From Halichondria panicea (taxonomy: Eukaryota > Porifera > Demospongiae > Suberitida > Halichondriidae), in the NCBI RefSeq assembly GCF_963675165.1, contig NC_087389.1:1212001-1276000 (forward strand): 64,000 bases of DNA. Direction: 5' to 3'. Below the pieces are notes generated by a model. The model was given only the letters and a program-made list of their open reading frames with translations, searched no databases and had not been told where the DNA came from. Below, piece after piece: positions 37,401-59,700 of the stretch (positions are counted from its first letter, which is position 1; each line of letters opens with the position of its first letter). Made by a program: the position numbers and the translations under genes.

Positions 37401-40400
37401 TATTCAGTAATTGAGTTAAGCTAACCAGATTTTGAGTATTGCTATTGTTTCCTAATATGATTGTTCCCCTACTGGAGCACCAGCTTAATTGCAATGACCA
37501 CATATAAACATGGTTGATATTGGGAGCCTTGGTTTGTAGTGGTGTTATTATAATAATGAAACACTAGCTGTTACATTAGCTTTTTGTGTGTGACTATATA
37601 GTGGAAGCTGAGACTACCATTGTTCATTGTTTTAGTGTCCACCACATCAATCATAGTGTACACACATTTATATACAAAGAGTATGTATAACTGGCCATCC
37701 CATAACTGCTGAGACTCCAGCTGTCTAGACCAGCCTGTAATTAGATTAGCAATCACAGCCTACACAAAGACCATTAAACTAATTCCTGGTCAAATGTGGG
37801 TGCCTTCTGTACCACACACAATTATGTACATGTACCTGAAGGGGATGCGTAATTACCAGTTGCTATCCCATTAGGAACACTGACACTGCCCACATAACAG
37901 CTACCATGGTTTAATTGTGTCAGCGATTGGATATACATGTATAGTTAAGAATGCATGGTGTTAACGTTCCTTGTGTGTAAACTTGTGCTCACAATTAGAG
38001 AGTGATTCTCTGAATTATCTATTAGAATGATTGGTGTTTCTAATAGTCTTCTCTGTGTAGCAGAGGGTGAGGATAGTTGTAACATGATTAATTCCAGGAC
38101 ATTGTCTTGCAATTTGGCAACTAGCCTAACCTAATCAAGCAAGAGACAGTAGACCTAGGGTGTATGGCTTCTAGTGACCTGCTCGTGTGTAATGGCATAC
38201 CTGCGTGCCTACGATGTTTTCCAGCTGTACACGGCCTCTGTGTTCTCACATGTCCATAGATGGACATCAGATTGAAACTATGCATACATTAATCACTGTA
38301 TCATGCCACCGTTGCTGTGTAGTTGCCATGCATAATTATGTGTATTCACCTTATAATATGCTCTCACTCACAAATGCAGTCAATTAGGCAACAATAAACT
38401 GAAGGCGCTACCAGTGAACACTTTTCGAGGGCTCGACCTGAAGACTCTGTGAGTGAATACAATATCTGTCCTCCCCATTGACTCTTACCCTCCACCCCCT
38501 AGGGACTTGAGAAACAACACGCTTAGCTCAGTTCCCAAAGCCTTGGCCAAAACTATTCTTATAGAAAACCTCTACATTCAAAACAATCCAATCAACAACA
38601 TTGCTCACGACTCTTTCAATGGAATTAGAGGCGTCGTTTCACTGTAAGAAAGATGACTATCCTGTGCTTACTCAATGTGTTTACTCCATTCTCTCTCTTT
38701 ATTTCACAGTGATGTGTCCAGTTGTGGACTGTCAGCCTTCGAAGCATGTAAATACGAGTACACTTTTTTTTCCCGTCTTAACACTTTGTGAGTTATAGCT
38801 ATTATATATACACGTATTATACACGTATCATACATGTCTAAGTAACATTCAAATCCATAACAGAGAGACAGATTTTCAATATACTATTGTGTTCTTCTCT
38901 GTAGGTACTTGGACCAGAATCGAATAAAAACCATAAAATTGGAGCATTTCAAGTGCTCAGGTGATTCTTCGGAAGATCCAAAGCGATTGGTTGTCCTTAG
39001 AACTCTGTAAGTCTGGCCACATTCAATACTCCCTCCTCTATAAAACATTATAATTATATTTTTTATTCATGGCAAGTGTATGTATGCATGGCTTGACTGT
39101 GCGTGTACCTATACTGCAGTATTGCTGTCATCGTACTTTAGTATTAGTTGTGTGTGTGTGTGTGTGTGTGTGCATTCGATTACAACATCGTTTTTTTCCT
39201 CTCTGTCCAGGTCTATACGTGACAGTGGCGTGACACTTATTGAGGATAAGGCATTTGAAGACATGATACAGCTGCAAGACCTTTCCTTGAGTGGCAACAA
39301 TCTCGGCATCTTTAAAGGACAAGTCTTTCATGGGCTAACCAAGCTACTACAACTGTGAGCCATCATTATAATTTTGTCTTTAAAGCTAGATGATCATGTG
39401 CATAAGATACTTAACATATTTTCACAGGTAGATTTGTCTGCGATTTCACTGTTTAGCTCATTTTGCTGGTATTAAATTCTGCTCAAGTTGTCAAATTAAT
39501 GTTATTCATAGCGTTTCCAATTACTCGCAAGTGGTTTTAATTGCATTTTCCAAATACGAGTACAAATTTGTGATTTTTGCTCTCATTCGCAGAAATTAAT
39601 ACCTGCAAAAAAATATGTCACCTTTGAGCACTCTAATGTAATAATTACTGGCACCTATGTTCTTCTTCAGTGATCTCAGCCACTGCAAAATTACTGACTT
39701 GAAGAGAGTGGTGTTTAAGGAACTCAAACAGCTGGAATCCTTGTAAGTATGCATGCTTACGTATGTACCGTATAGCAGGTTATTTTTGTATGGTGGATTT
39801 TGTATTGAAGAGCATCATACGAAAATTTACAAAATTATTCTAGATTTAACGTCACTATAATTATTATCCTGAGCTGTACGAAAATTTGCACCAGCGAAAA
39901 TTACCTGCTATTGTAGTATACTTACGTATTGTTCGGACGTCCATTTTACACTTCTTCTTTGCTCCTATGCAGGTATCTCGATTTTAACAACATTTCGGTT
40001 ATCCATCACAGAGATTTCTTACATTTGAAAGACATTGGTCTTGTCCATATCAATCTAGCCTCTTCTAACATACAAAGAATCGATGGACAACCTTTCGAGA
40101 ATCTAACTCAACTCAGTAACCTTAATCTTGAAAGCAACCAGCTGGATGATCGAAGTTTAAAGGCTTTTGGGAAGAAGGGTGCTTTTCATCGCCTCCAATT
40201 ATCCCACAATAATATGCAACATGTTCCTAATTTGCCATCAGAAAGATTTCCTGATCTAAGAGGTTTGGAAATGGAAAACAATTCTGTAATCGAGATCCGA
40301 TCACAAGACCTTCAGAATATGAGCAAACTCACGTCTCTTACCCTCAGGGACAATAACATCAGTTACATTGAAGAAAACGCTTTTGCAGACACTGTTGACC

Positions 40401-43400
40401 TGATATTTCTGGATCTAGACAATTTGAAGCTGAAACATCTGCCAACAAGAATGCACTTACCCAATATGCACATATTCCATATTAAGTACGGACTTTTAGA
40501 GTCACTTCCTGAAGACATTTGCCAACAATTCCCCAATCTACAGATAATCGAAGCCGAACATAATCAAATCACACGTCTACCATCGTTTAAGGGATGTCGT
40601 AGAATGGAGTCTCTCTATTTCTCCCATAACAATCTGACCACTATCGATCACGATACTCTCTATCAGCTATTTTATTTACGATTATTACAGCTGGATTATA
40701 ATAGAATTGAGAATCTCACCGAAGGCATTTTCAGAGATACTGGAAACTTGGAGTATCTGCACTTGCAAGGCAATAATTTGACGTCTCTCCCGAAGGACTT
40801 GTTCAAAAATACCACTCTACTGATTCATCTAGACCTCAGCCACAATCAGTTGGAAACACTGGACAATGAAATGTTCTTGAACAATGCAAAGCACCTTAGT
40901 ATCCTTGAGCTGAACAACAACCGACTCAAAAATTTCAGTGCTGAAGTCCTACCCGAGACGAGCCAACTCAATATATTGAACCTGTCTTCCAACAACCTCG
41001 ATATGTTGAAGTTCCCCTCGAGTGGGCTGTTATGGCTGACCGAATTCTTCGTGGAAAACAATTTCGATCTTTATCAAGTCCCCGATGTCGTGGCCTATCC
41101 GAACCTAACTGATATCAAGTATACTTATGCTTACCATTGCTGTATTTGGAGTGAAACTCACAGAAGACCTCATGCCTTTGTTGATCACGGTAATGAAAAC
41201 AACACTGCTCCTCCTACTATCATACCCACCCCTGAACCACTCAAAAATGAGATGAAAGATACCGATGATTGTGTTGGTGGAGAACTTACTATGGACGCTA
41301 AAGAAGATTGGAAGATACTCGCTTCTATTTTCAATGTAACAGTAAACTTTTTACCAAACTGCGAAGTTGAACTGATCGTTCCGGATGATTATAACAATGG
41401 TAAGGAAGAGATTCCAACTTTTATTTCTTCTGGAGTGCGGCCTGATATTGTATTTGGGGCTGCTGTGAACTGCTCTCCTGGTCCAAACGAGCTCTCCCCT
41501 TGTGCAAACCTGATTGACCCCTGGCCTCTTCGAGCGGTGGTGTGGCTTCTGTGGATTGTAACTATTCTTGGCAATGGAACAGTACTCTTCATTTCAATAG
41601 CCACCAAAGAAAAGATGGAGGTATTCCAATTTCTCATCTGTTGTCTGGCATTTTCTAACTTTTGTATGGGTGTCTATTTGGCTTTTTTATCGGCTGTTGA
41701 TATTCGAACGTATGGCGAGATCAGTTTCTTTCAGTCGGCCTTATATTGGCAGAATGGACCTGGCTGTAAAGCAGCTGGTTTTATTGCCGTCTTTGCTAGT
41801 CAACTCTCAGTATTCATTCTTGTTCTGCTAACTCTAGAGAGAGTGTACACAATTCGCTACACTTTCAATACTAACGAAAAGGGCAAGATGAACGTGGCGA
41901 TTGTGGCTGCCTTTATTGCCGTGTTGTTGTCTGCCATGTTAGCAGCTCTTCCCCTGTTCGGTATAAACTCTTACAGTGAAGTGGCAGTCTGTATACCGTA
42001 TGTCGCAGAGAAATGGACTGACAAGGCATACATTGGAGTACTACTATCTCTTCATTTAGTTGGTTTCCTAATCATATTGTTTTCGTACGTCTACATTTTC
42101 AGAAATATCTGCAAGTCCCCAGCTGCTCAACAAAAGAAAAAAGACATTACAATAGCCGCTGTAAAGATTGCTATCTTGATTGCAACGGCCTTCGTTTGCT
42201 GGATCCCCATTGTGATAATTGGATACCTTGCCCTGGGCGGTATAAAAACAGTCAACTCGTCACAAGCCAAATATCTCATTGTCCTCGTTTACCCTCTCAA
42301 TGCTGGTCTCAATCCCTTCATATACGCCCTTTTCACTCGTCAATTCCGTCAGAAAATATCTGTCATGCTGAGAAGACCCAGTGACCGTGTGGGCACTCTA
42401 CCAAACTCCAGAAGATTTCCGCTCAAGAGAGGCTCGAGTGCCTTCCTCCCCAACTCTCCACGCAACCCTTCCTCACCCATGGAGCTCATCAACTTGAGAC
42501 AAAGTCGACGCTCAAACAGTCTAAGTATCCACCTCCCTGCCCACCACACCTCTTCACCCCCTGTACAATCTCCACCCTCGTTAAGCCCCCCTCCCGGAGT
42601 CTACATGGGGAGACGTGCCTCTCTACCGGCCACATTCGGTTCTTCTATAAGAACTCTTCATTTTGGTCATGGAAATTCACAGAATGGCTCAATGACTTCA
42701 AATAACTCTACTGTTGATGTCAATGCACACCCATTTAACTTTGCCCCTGGCTACGGGGCAGCTTCTAGTCAAGTTGAAGCGGAAATACCTGTCGTTGCTT
42801 TGCCAACCAACTTGAATAACTCCCTTGGGGGTAGTCAAGACTCGTCTAATCGGCAGTTACCTGGTATTCCAGAAGAGCAAGAAGATGAGAATCAGTCAGT
42901 GTGTTCGGCAGATTTTCACGATGCCCAAGAGGAGGTCAGAGAAGACGAAACAGATGAAGTACAGGAAGTGCAACCTATTGGGGTTGATTCTGAACTGGAA
43001 GTGCAACCTATTGAGGTTGATTCTGAACTAAGTGGTACTTCAAGTAATGAGAACTCTCTGTCTGTATCATTGAATAGCTCACCCACCCAAAGGAAGCGTG
43101 TGACTGAGGAGCGTAGATCATTCCTAAGGGAGGGCACGGACTCTGCATACAGTGGTTGCTATAGCAGTACTCCGGACATTGCAATAACCGGCCACCACGC
43201 ATCCCCAGTACACAGCTGCTCACTATCGAGGAGGAGTGAGAGTTTTTCGTCCTACGATCTAGCCGTTAGTGATGGCAGTTATGATATGTCTGCGTCCTCC
43301 ACACCCGCCCCCCTCAAGAAAGGAATTATCCGGGGAGCAACCCCCATACCACTCGATGACAAAGAACAACAGTCTGATTTGGACACTTGTTTGAACTATA

Positions 43401-43513
43401 ATTCATCGTCACATGAATCAAAAGACGCACTCCATGAGTTAGAGATAGCACAAAGAACAAACGATCGTAGTGTATCTCAGCTTAGTGTTGTCGGATCAGA
43501 AACATCAATATAA
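34492..43513 (+). CDS. LRR-containing G-protein-coupled receptor (LGR type)
   Basis: Ten exons join in frame to 1,515 residues. Signal peptide (MLKCLLLLILSLYWTITKAQ), LRR N-cap (CITCQCTGVSIVTVNCENRS), about 17-18 leucine-rich repeats, then the LGR hinge signature (YAYHCCIW) and SPCANLIDPWPLRAVVWLL leading into seven transmembrane segments. Family A motifs: GNGTVLF in TM1, LERVY at the end of TM3 (the E/DRY position reads E-R-V), CWIP in TM6, NPFIYALF in TM7. Extracellular Cys in GPGCKAAG. The cytoplasmic tail is about 380 residues, rich in Ser/Pro. No LDLa module is seen, so it is not RXFP-like; the repeat number is closest to LGR4/5/6. Exon starts are 34492, 36590, 36878, 38380, 38503, 38710, 38905, 39211, 39671 and 39973; all nine introns are phase 2. 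Ligand unknown. Long introns at 34740-36589 and 36956-38379 hold nothing I recognise. Confidence 0.93.
34740..36589. other. long first intron of the LGR gene
   Basis: 1.85 kb, unique-looking, with small repeats such as GTGCTAGCTGTGTGTG twice near 35070-35102. No supported gene on either strand. Enhancer content cannot be judged by eye. Confidence 0.5.
36956..38379. other. long third intron of the LGR gene
   Basis: 1.42 kb without supported ORFs, MITE ends or RNA genes that I can recognise. Confidence 0.5.
39150..39172. repeat. (TG)n microsatellite in LGR intron
   Basis: About eleven TG units roughly 40 bases before the acceptor of exon 8. Confidence 0.9.
39766..39917. repeat. MITE, TACCGTATAGCGGGT family
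   Basis: Left end TACCGTATAGCAGGTTATTT, right end AAAATTACCTGCTATTGTAGTA, in the LGR intron directly before the large last exon. The interior is shared with the 27080 copy (GTATTGAAGAGCATCATACG). Confidence 0.82.
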
Positions 43514-43656
43514 AATAAAAAGTATTATTATGACTGAGCCCAGTCTATCTCCATTTTTTCTGTGTATATGTTTATTTATGTATGTTGAGTTTGTGCCTAA
43601 TAATTAATTGCACTGCACGTAAAAATGAAATTTTGTTTTGATGATTATAAATGGAT

Positions 43657-43667
43657 TGCGCACGCGA
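43657..43667. promoter_or_regulatory. NRF1-like site upstream of MED25
   Basis: TGCGCACGCGA, one or two bases from the NRF1 consensus YGCGCAYGCGCR, 91 bp before the MED25 start codon. Confidence 0.35.
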
Positions 43668-43757
43668 ATTTCAATAATTGCTATTACTTCGAGTAAATCT
43701 GTGTTTTTGTAGAGGACGCGGCCCTGTATTTGGTTGCCCTCGAGCTAATGGAAGAAG

Positions 43758-49894
<6,137 letters not shown>

Positions 49895-50098
49895 ATATAG
49901 ACATTGAATATAGACCCATAACAATTAATTTTTGAGTGTTCTCCCCTTTTGATTACCTGTTGTGGTTATCAATGGAATGCAATGAATAATTAACAATCAA
50001 ATTCGGTTTATTAGAGTGAGAAATTTGAATTTCTTGATTGTTTCTAGGCCAGAGATTTAGGTATTTATTGTGAGTACTAATCTTACGTCTGTGTGGCC

Positions 50099-50944
50099 AT
50101 GGAAAGACTATTGGAAGCTAGCAAAGAGTTGTCAGCTAAAGTAGACAGCAATGAATCGGCAACAACTGAGCTCTTGAGGCAAACGGAGAGCTTACAGGAA
50201 GAACTCAAATCCATGAGACAGGTAATACATATCTAGCTACATCCAAGCAATTCTATTATATTTTGTCCTCACACAGTATCGTGAGTCATTGGAGATAATG
50301 AACGGGCAAAAAGAGACAAGAGTTCACTTGCCCCAGATTGAGCTTGGCTACATCCGACAACTCCAACAGGACAACGGGGACCTACGCACGCTACTGGAGG
50401 AGCATCAAGCCACCTTACAGATGATTATGTCAAAATACAGGCAACAGGTATGTGTGTGTGTGTGTGTGTGCGTGTGTGCGTGTGTGTGTGTGTGCGTGCG
50501 TGTGTGCGTGCGTGCGTAATAGACTCATGTGAGCATGTATTGCTGTTCGGTTTATACAGGTTGGAGGTTTCTTGAGTACCGATAAGAGTGCTTTGATTGA
50601 AGATAACCACATGTCCAAGGTGAAGTGATTTAATGTGCTTGTGGTTAGTTGGTTATGCATAGATCTACCTAGGTTTTGTATAATAGTTTCTGTATGCATT
50701 ATTCACTCATTGCAACACGTCCATTCTATTACAGGAGCTCCAGCAGCGTACAGATCAGGTCTACCACATGGCAGCAGTCATGTACCAGGCAGCCAAGGCC
50801 GAGGACAATACTGTGGAAGGGCTCACTGAGACGATCGCTAGGCTCGAGTATGAGAACAAGACTCTGAGAGACCTCATAGCACAGCCTTTGACCATAAACA
50901 AACCAGAAAACAGTGACTCGGTTAATGTCAATGTCAACCAATAA
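50099..50944 (+). CDS. SIKE / FGFR1OP2 family coiled-coil protein
   Basis: Four exons (50099-50221, 50277-50447, 50560-50619, 50735-50944) give 187 residues. Matching blocks: ASKELSAKVDSNESATTELL near the start, then QIELGYIRQLQQDNGDLRTL, LEEHQATLQMIMSKYRQQ (human EEHQSALELIMSKYREQ), QQRTDQVYHMAAVMYQAAK and ARLEYENKTLRDLI. Mostly coiled coil. Human relatives have a longer segment between the second and fourth exon equivalents; here it is only about 20 residues, without the KKDDPGIIMKLKEQHSK block. Family role: SIKE1 and FGFR1OP2 are STRIPAK complex subunits linked to cytoskeleton and Hippo signalling; SIKE1 also restrains TBK1/IKKe. One sponge gene probably precedes the vertebrate split, which is inference. 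Confidence 0.9.
50448..50517. repeat. (TG)n microsatellite at a SIKE-family donor
   Basis: The intron begins GTATGTGTGTGTG directly after the exon; TG with GCG interruptions continues for about 70 bp. Confidence 0.93.
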
Positions 50945-51039
50945 ATTTTTGTTTTTCACATTTTTTGCCATACTTATCAATTAGCCAATTAAAATTAATT
51001 TTGTCACTATTAATTTTGTGTGTGTGTGTGTACTTAGCG

Positions 51040-51132
51040 AATCCTGCGGCTATAATTCGAACATATTAAACATGCAATAGGTCTCGATTCCAGGCCACAA
51101 GGAAAATTCCTGCGGCTATAATTCGAACATGA
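51040..51132. repeat. direct repeat in intergenic region before BRSK
   Basis: TCCTGCGGCTATAATTCGAAC occurs at about 51046-51065 and 51108-51127 in the same orientation. No gene in the roughly 500-bp gap. Confidence 0.75.
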
Positions 51133-51442
51133 CATGAACTAGGAGCAGTGACGTCGAAAGAAAATTGCCACGCCCCATAAAGGACGGAAGGGTCGTGTCT
51201 TGCAAGACTGTGGTATAGGTACTGGCCGATACAGCAGATCCTGACTTTATACAGGCTCAGCCGACGCCCGGGCCCTTATACAACATATGGTATCAGAAGG
51301 AGATACCATAAACAAAGCTTCATTGACAGACCGCGGACCCTGGGTCTAAAGCTACAGAGAAAGAGACAAGACAAGACAAAGACTGAGAGTTGACCTTAAA
51401 GAAGTAGGCGTGACAACATTAACATACACCACTGCACCGTTG

Positions 51443-55442
<4,000 letters not shown>

Positions 55443-55570
55443 CATTTTTTTGAGCTATAGAACACCTTTTATTTCCAGTGCTTGTTTTGCAGACGTTTTT
55501 GTGTATGTTGTAAATAATTATTATGTAGCATAATGTTTTATTGGTCAGTGTGTACTTGATGAAAAGATTG

Positions 55571-55625
55571 TGCGCATGCGTCACACTGTGGCCAAAGATC
55601 ACGTGAGCGAGCACATGGTCTTTCT
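55571..55625 (+). promoter_or_regulatory. RPS13 core promoter: NRF1 site, E-box, TCT initiator
   Basis: TGCGCATGCG at 55571-55580 (NRF1-type), CACGTG at 55600-55605, and TCTTTC at 55619-55624, which fits the polypyrimidine (TCT) initiator of ribosomal protein genes with the transcript starting at C55620. That would give a 44-base 5' UTR beginning with a pyrimidine tract. Start site not measured. Confidence 0.55.
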
Positions 55626-55663
55626 TAGTGCATTTTCGTGGGTAAAGAAGGTAGATCAAGAAG

Positions 55664-56516
<853 letters not shown>

Positions 56517-56777
56517 TTGAACATTTAGCAGAACTTTGAAGTGACATGACGTACGTGTGTTTTGTGGATATTGCCATTATAAGAGGATCATGTGTAAAAC
56601 TATATAATGTACAAAGACAAGTACAATGTATACAAATTGGAATAATCTAGTTTCTGTTTAAAGATGATAAATTTAAAATAATAATTACTGTACATATATA
56701 CACGAGTTAGAGACCACAAAAGATAGAATTAATAAAAGTTGAGTTGAAGCCTGTATTAGTGTCAAGTTTAATAGCTG

Positions 56778-59700
56778 TTAACTTTGTTCACTCTCGGGGC
56801 CTTCTGTGTTTGATGCTTTGTCTGGGCCTGCACGAAGAAATATTAAACAGGTCACACAACAAAAGTATCCGATATTGTAGATACGTATATACACTATTAT
56901 TATATACTGCACATGTATCGAATAAACACATAATTATATAACACACCTGGGGTGCCATTTTGAGGTGGTATAGGTTTACTAGGCGGTCCAGATGTTCCTA
57001 GGAGGGGGACATGATGATTCCTAAACACATGCACACGAGGGGCTGTATATAAGTTACCTTGCTGAGGGTGTGGATACTGAGGATAGGGTGACTCATAGCC
57101 GTAGCCTTGAGCAGAGTGTGAATAGGGTGGGTACTCCATCATTCGGTTCATACCAGCAGCGTAGCCGTTCATTCCAGGGTGTTGTGGTGGATATGTGTGT
57201 GGTGGGGGGTGGGCCTTGCCTGGAGCCTCTGCCCCATTGCTCTTCTCTCCATTCTGAGGGTAGTCAGTGGGAGGTCTAGGCATCATACCTGTGTGTGGGG
57301 GGGGGGTAAGTATAATACTTGTAGAGGATATTATCACAAATTGTACGATGTATATCAAGATGAAGGCGAAGTACACGTACATTAAACTAGCTTTGATCTG
57401 AACAAACACAAAGCTCCCAAAAACGGATAATATTATACAGAAAGTTCACTGCGACTAAAGGAGAATTTGTCAAAAATAGCTAATCGTGTGCACCTTGCTT
57501 CTGCTCATATGCCATCTTTTGTCTCATCGCGGCCTCGTAGTTCTGCCTCATCTCCATCTCCTGCCAGTACCGTGCCTGCTGCTGCTGCTGCTGTTGTTGG
57601 TGCATGTAGTCCATCTCCTGGTGGTACATACTATTCTTCCAGGCATAGTAGGCTGCCATTTGCTCAGGGGATTGCTCAGTAGGGGGGTAGCCATAGCCGC
57701 CCCCTCCAGGGTAGGAGGGTGCTCTCTGCTGCATTGCCATCATGTGTTGCCTGAAAAGAGGAGAAAAACACAAAAAAGTTTTCCTAGGTACTCTATATAG
57801 CCATGAGTGAACACGTACAGTGTGTACATGTACCACAAACACTACATTGTATTAAAGTTCGTAAACATTCACTAACAGAATATTGTACAAAGTAAGGTAA
57901 TCTATGTAGTCATGAATGAACATGTACAGTGAACATGTACCACAAACACTACTTTGTTCTAAACAATTCACAAACAGAACACACTATTATGCCTCAGTGT
58001 GCGGCATGTGCAAGCGAGGTATACAGTAGTGTGTGTGTGTGTGTGTGTGTGTGTGTCGAGACTGCTACAGCTGTAAGTACGAGCTTCTATAGGCTTCTAG
58101 TCTGGTTTTCTTGGATATCAATTTGTGGATTTGCAAAATAATGCTTCGTTCTCGAGTTATAGCTAGGTTTGCTTACTTGGAATGCCATTGTAGCCTTTTC
58201 AGAACAGTGCGGTGTAGCAAAACTTGTCCATGGAGTGTTGCTACTCTACTTAGTAGTTAGCTCTGCACTAGAACCCTAGCTACTGGTAGCTGCAAGAGTG
58301 AGGAGAGAGCTGCAAAGCTGCACTTAGCTGTTACATGCAGCAGCCATTAACAATTGAACTTTTGGTCTCCTTTTTAGCAACGTTCGTAGTCGATCATTAC
58401 CCACTTTTTGCACCAATGTAGCTAGATGTACAGATGTACATGTACTGTAGTAGCTCATGTCATATAGCTTTGGTGCCTCTACCAAGGCATCAGTACCTGC
58501 GGTGCCTTTTCCTAGGTAATGGTGTATCCTATAATTATAATCGTACAGTGTGTACATGTACCACAAACATTATATTGTCACATGAAACAATTCATTAACA
58601 GGAGAACACATTATTTTTACCTGCTCAGCCAATACCTACATGTTGTGTGTGTAATACACTTGCACTAACCTGTATCTCTCATGCTGCTCTGCCTGTTGCC
58701 TCTGTCTCACGTCATCAGGGTCAGCACTGCTAGTGGAGTTGGAACGCAGCGGACTAGGCATAGAGCCGTGGCCTTCATCTGTGCTTGGAGTAGCCTCCTT
58801 CAGCTTGTCCTGGGCATTAGACTGAGAGGTCAGCTGTGGTTGTGTGGGTTTGGGTAATGTTTGCATAGGAGAGGTGGTTTGCTTGGGAGAGGTAGGGGCT
58901 GGAGAGGAGGAGGCCTGAACGGATTCGGTCTCTTTCTCGGGTTTGGGAGATTTTGTTCGTTTAGACGTTTCAGGTGCTGGAGAGTCAGTCTGTTGCTTCA
59001 AGCTGGGGGAACTAGATTGCTGTTTCAAGCTTGGAGAGCTGGCCTGTTGTTTCAAACTTGGTGAATTTGACTGCTGTTTCAGGTTTGGAGAGCTGGCTTG
59101 TGGTTTGAGGCCTGGAGAGTGTGAGTGTAGTCCAGGAGAAACAGAGTGGTGGGGTGGATAGTTAGGGTGCTGTCGGTGAGGCATGGAGTGAGACGAGTAT
59201 TTTTGTTGTTGGTAGTGTCTGTGCATCATTAATTGCTGGTAGTACGCAGCCATGTGAGGGTGTTGTTGGGGCATCATAGGCTGTCCATCTGGCCCCATCA
59301 TAGGTCGTCCATCGGGCCCCGCCATAGGTCGACCGGTGGGTATCATAGGCTTGCCATCTGGACCCACCATAGGCCGACTGGCAGGCATCATAGGCTGTCC
59401 ATCTGGACCCATCATAGGTCGTCCATCGGGCCCCACCATAGAATGACTGGCAGGCATCATAGGCTGTCCATCTGGACCCATCATAGGTCGTCCATCGGGC
59501 CCCACCATAGGTCGACCGGTAGGTATCATAGGCTTGCCATCTGGACCCACCATAGGCTGACTGGCAGGCATCATAGGCTGTCCATTTGGACCCATCATAG
59601 GTCGTCCATCGGGCCCCGCCATAGATCGTCCATCGGGCCCCACCATAGGTCGACCGGTAGGTATCATAGGCTTGCCATCTGGACCCGCCATAGGCCGACT

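Noticed and set aside
40846-43223. Antisense ORFs opposite the LGR last exon
   Set aside because: Short, low-information frames opposite a long constrained coding exon.
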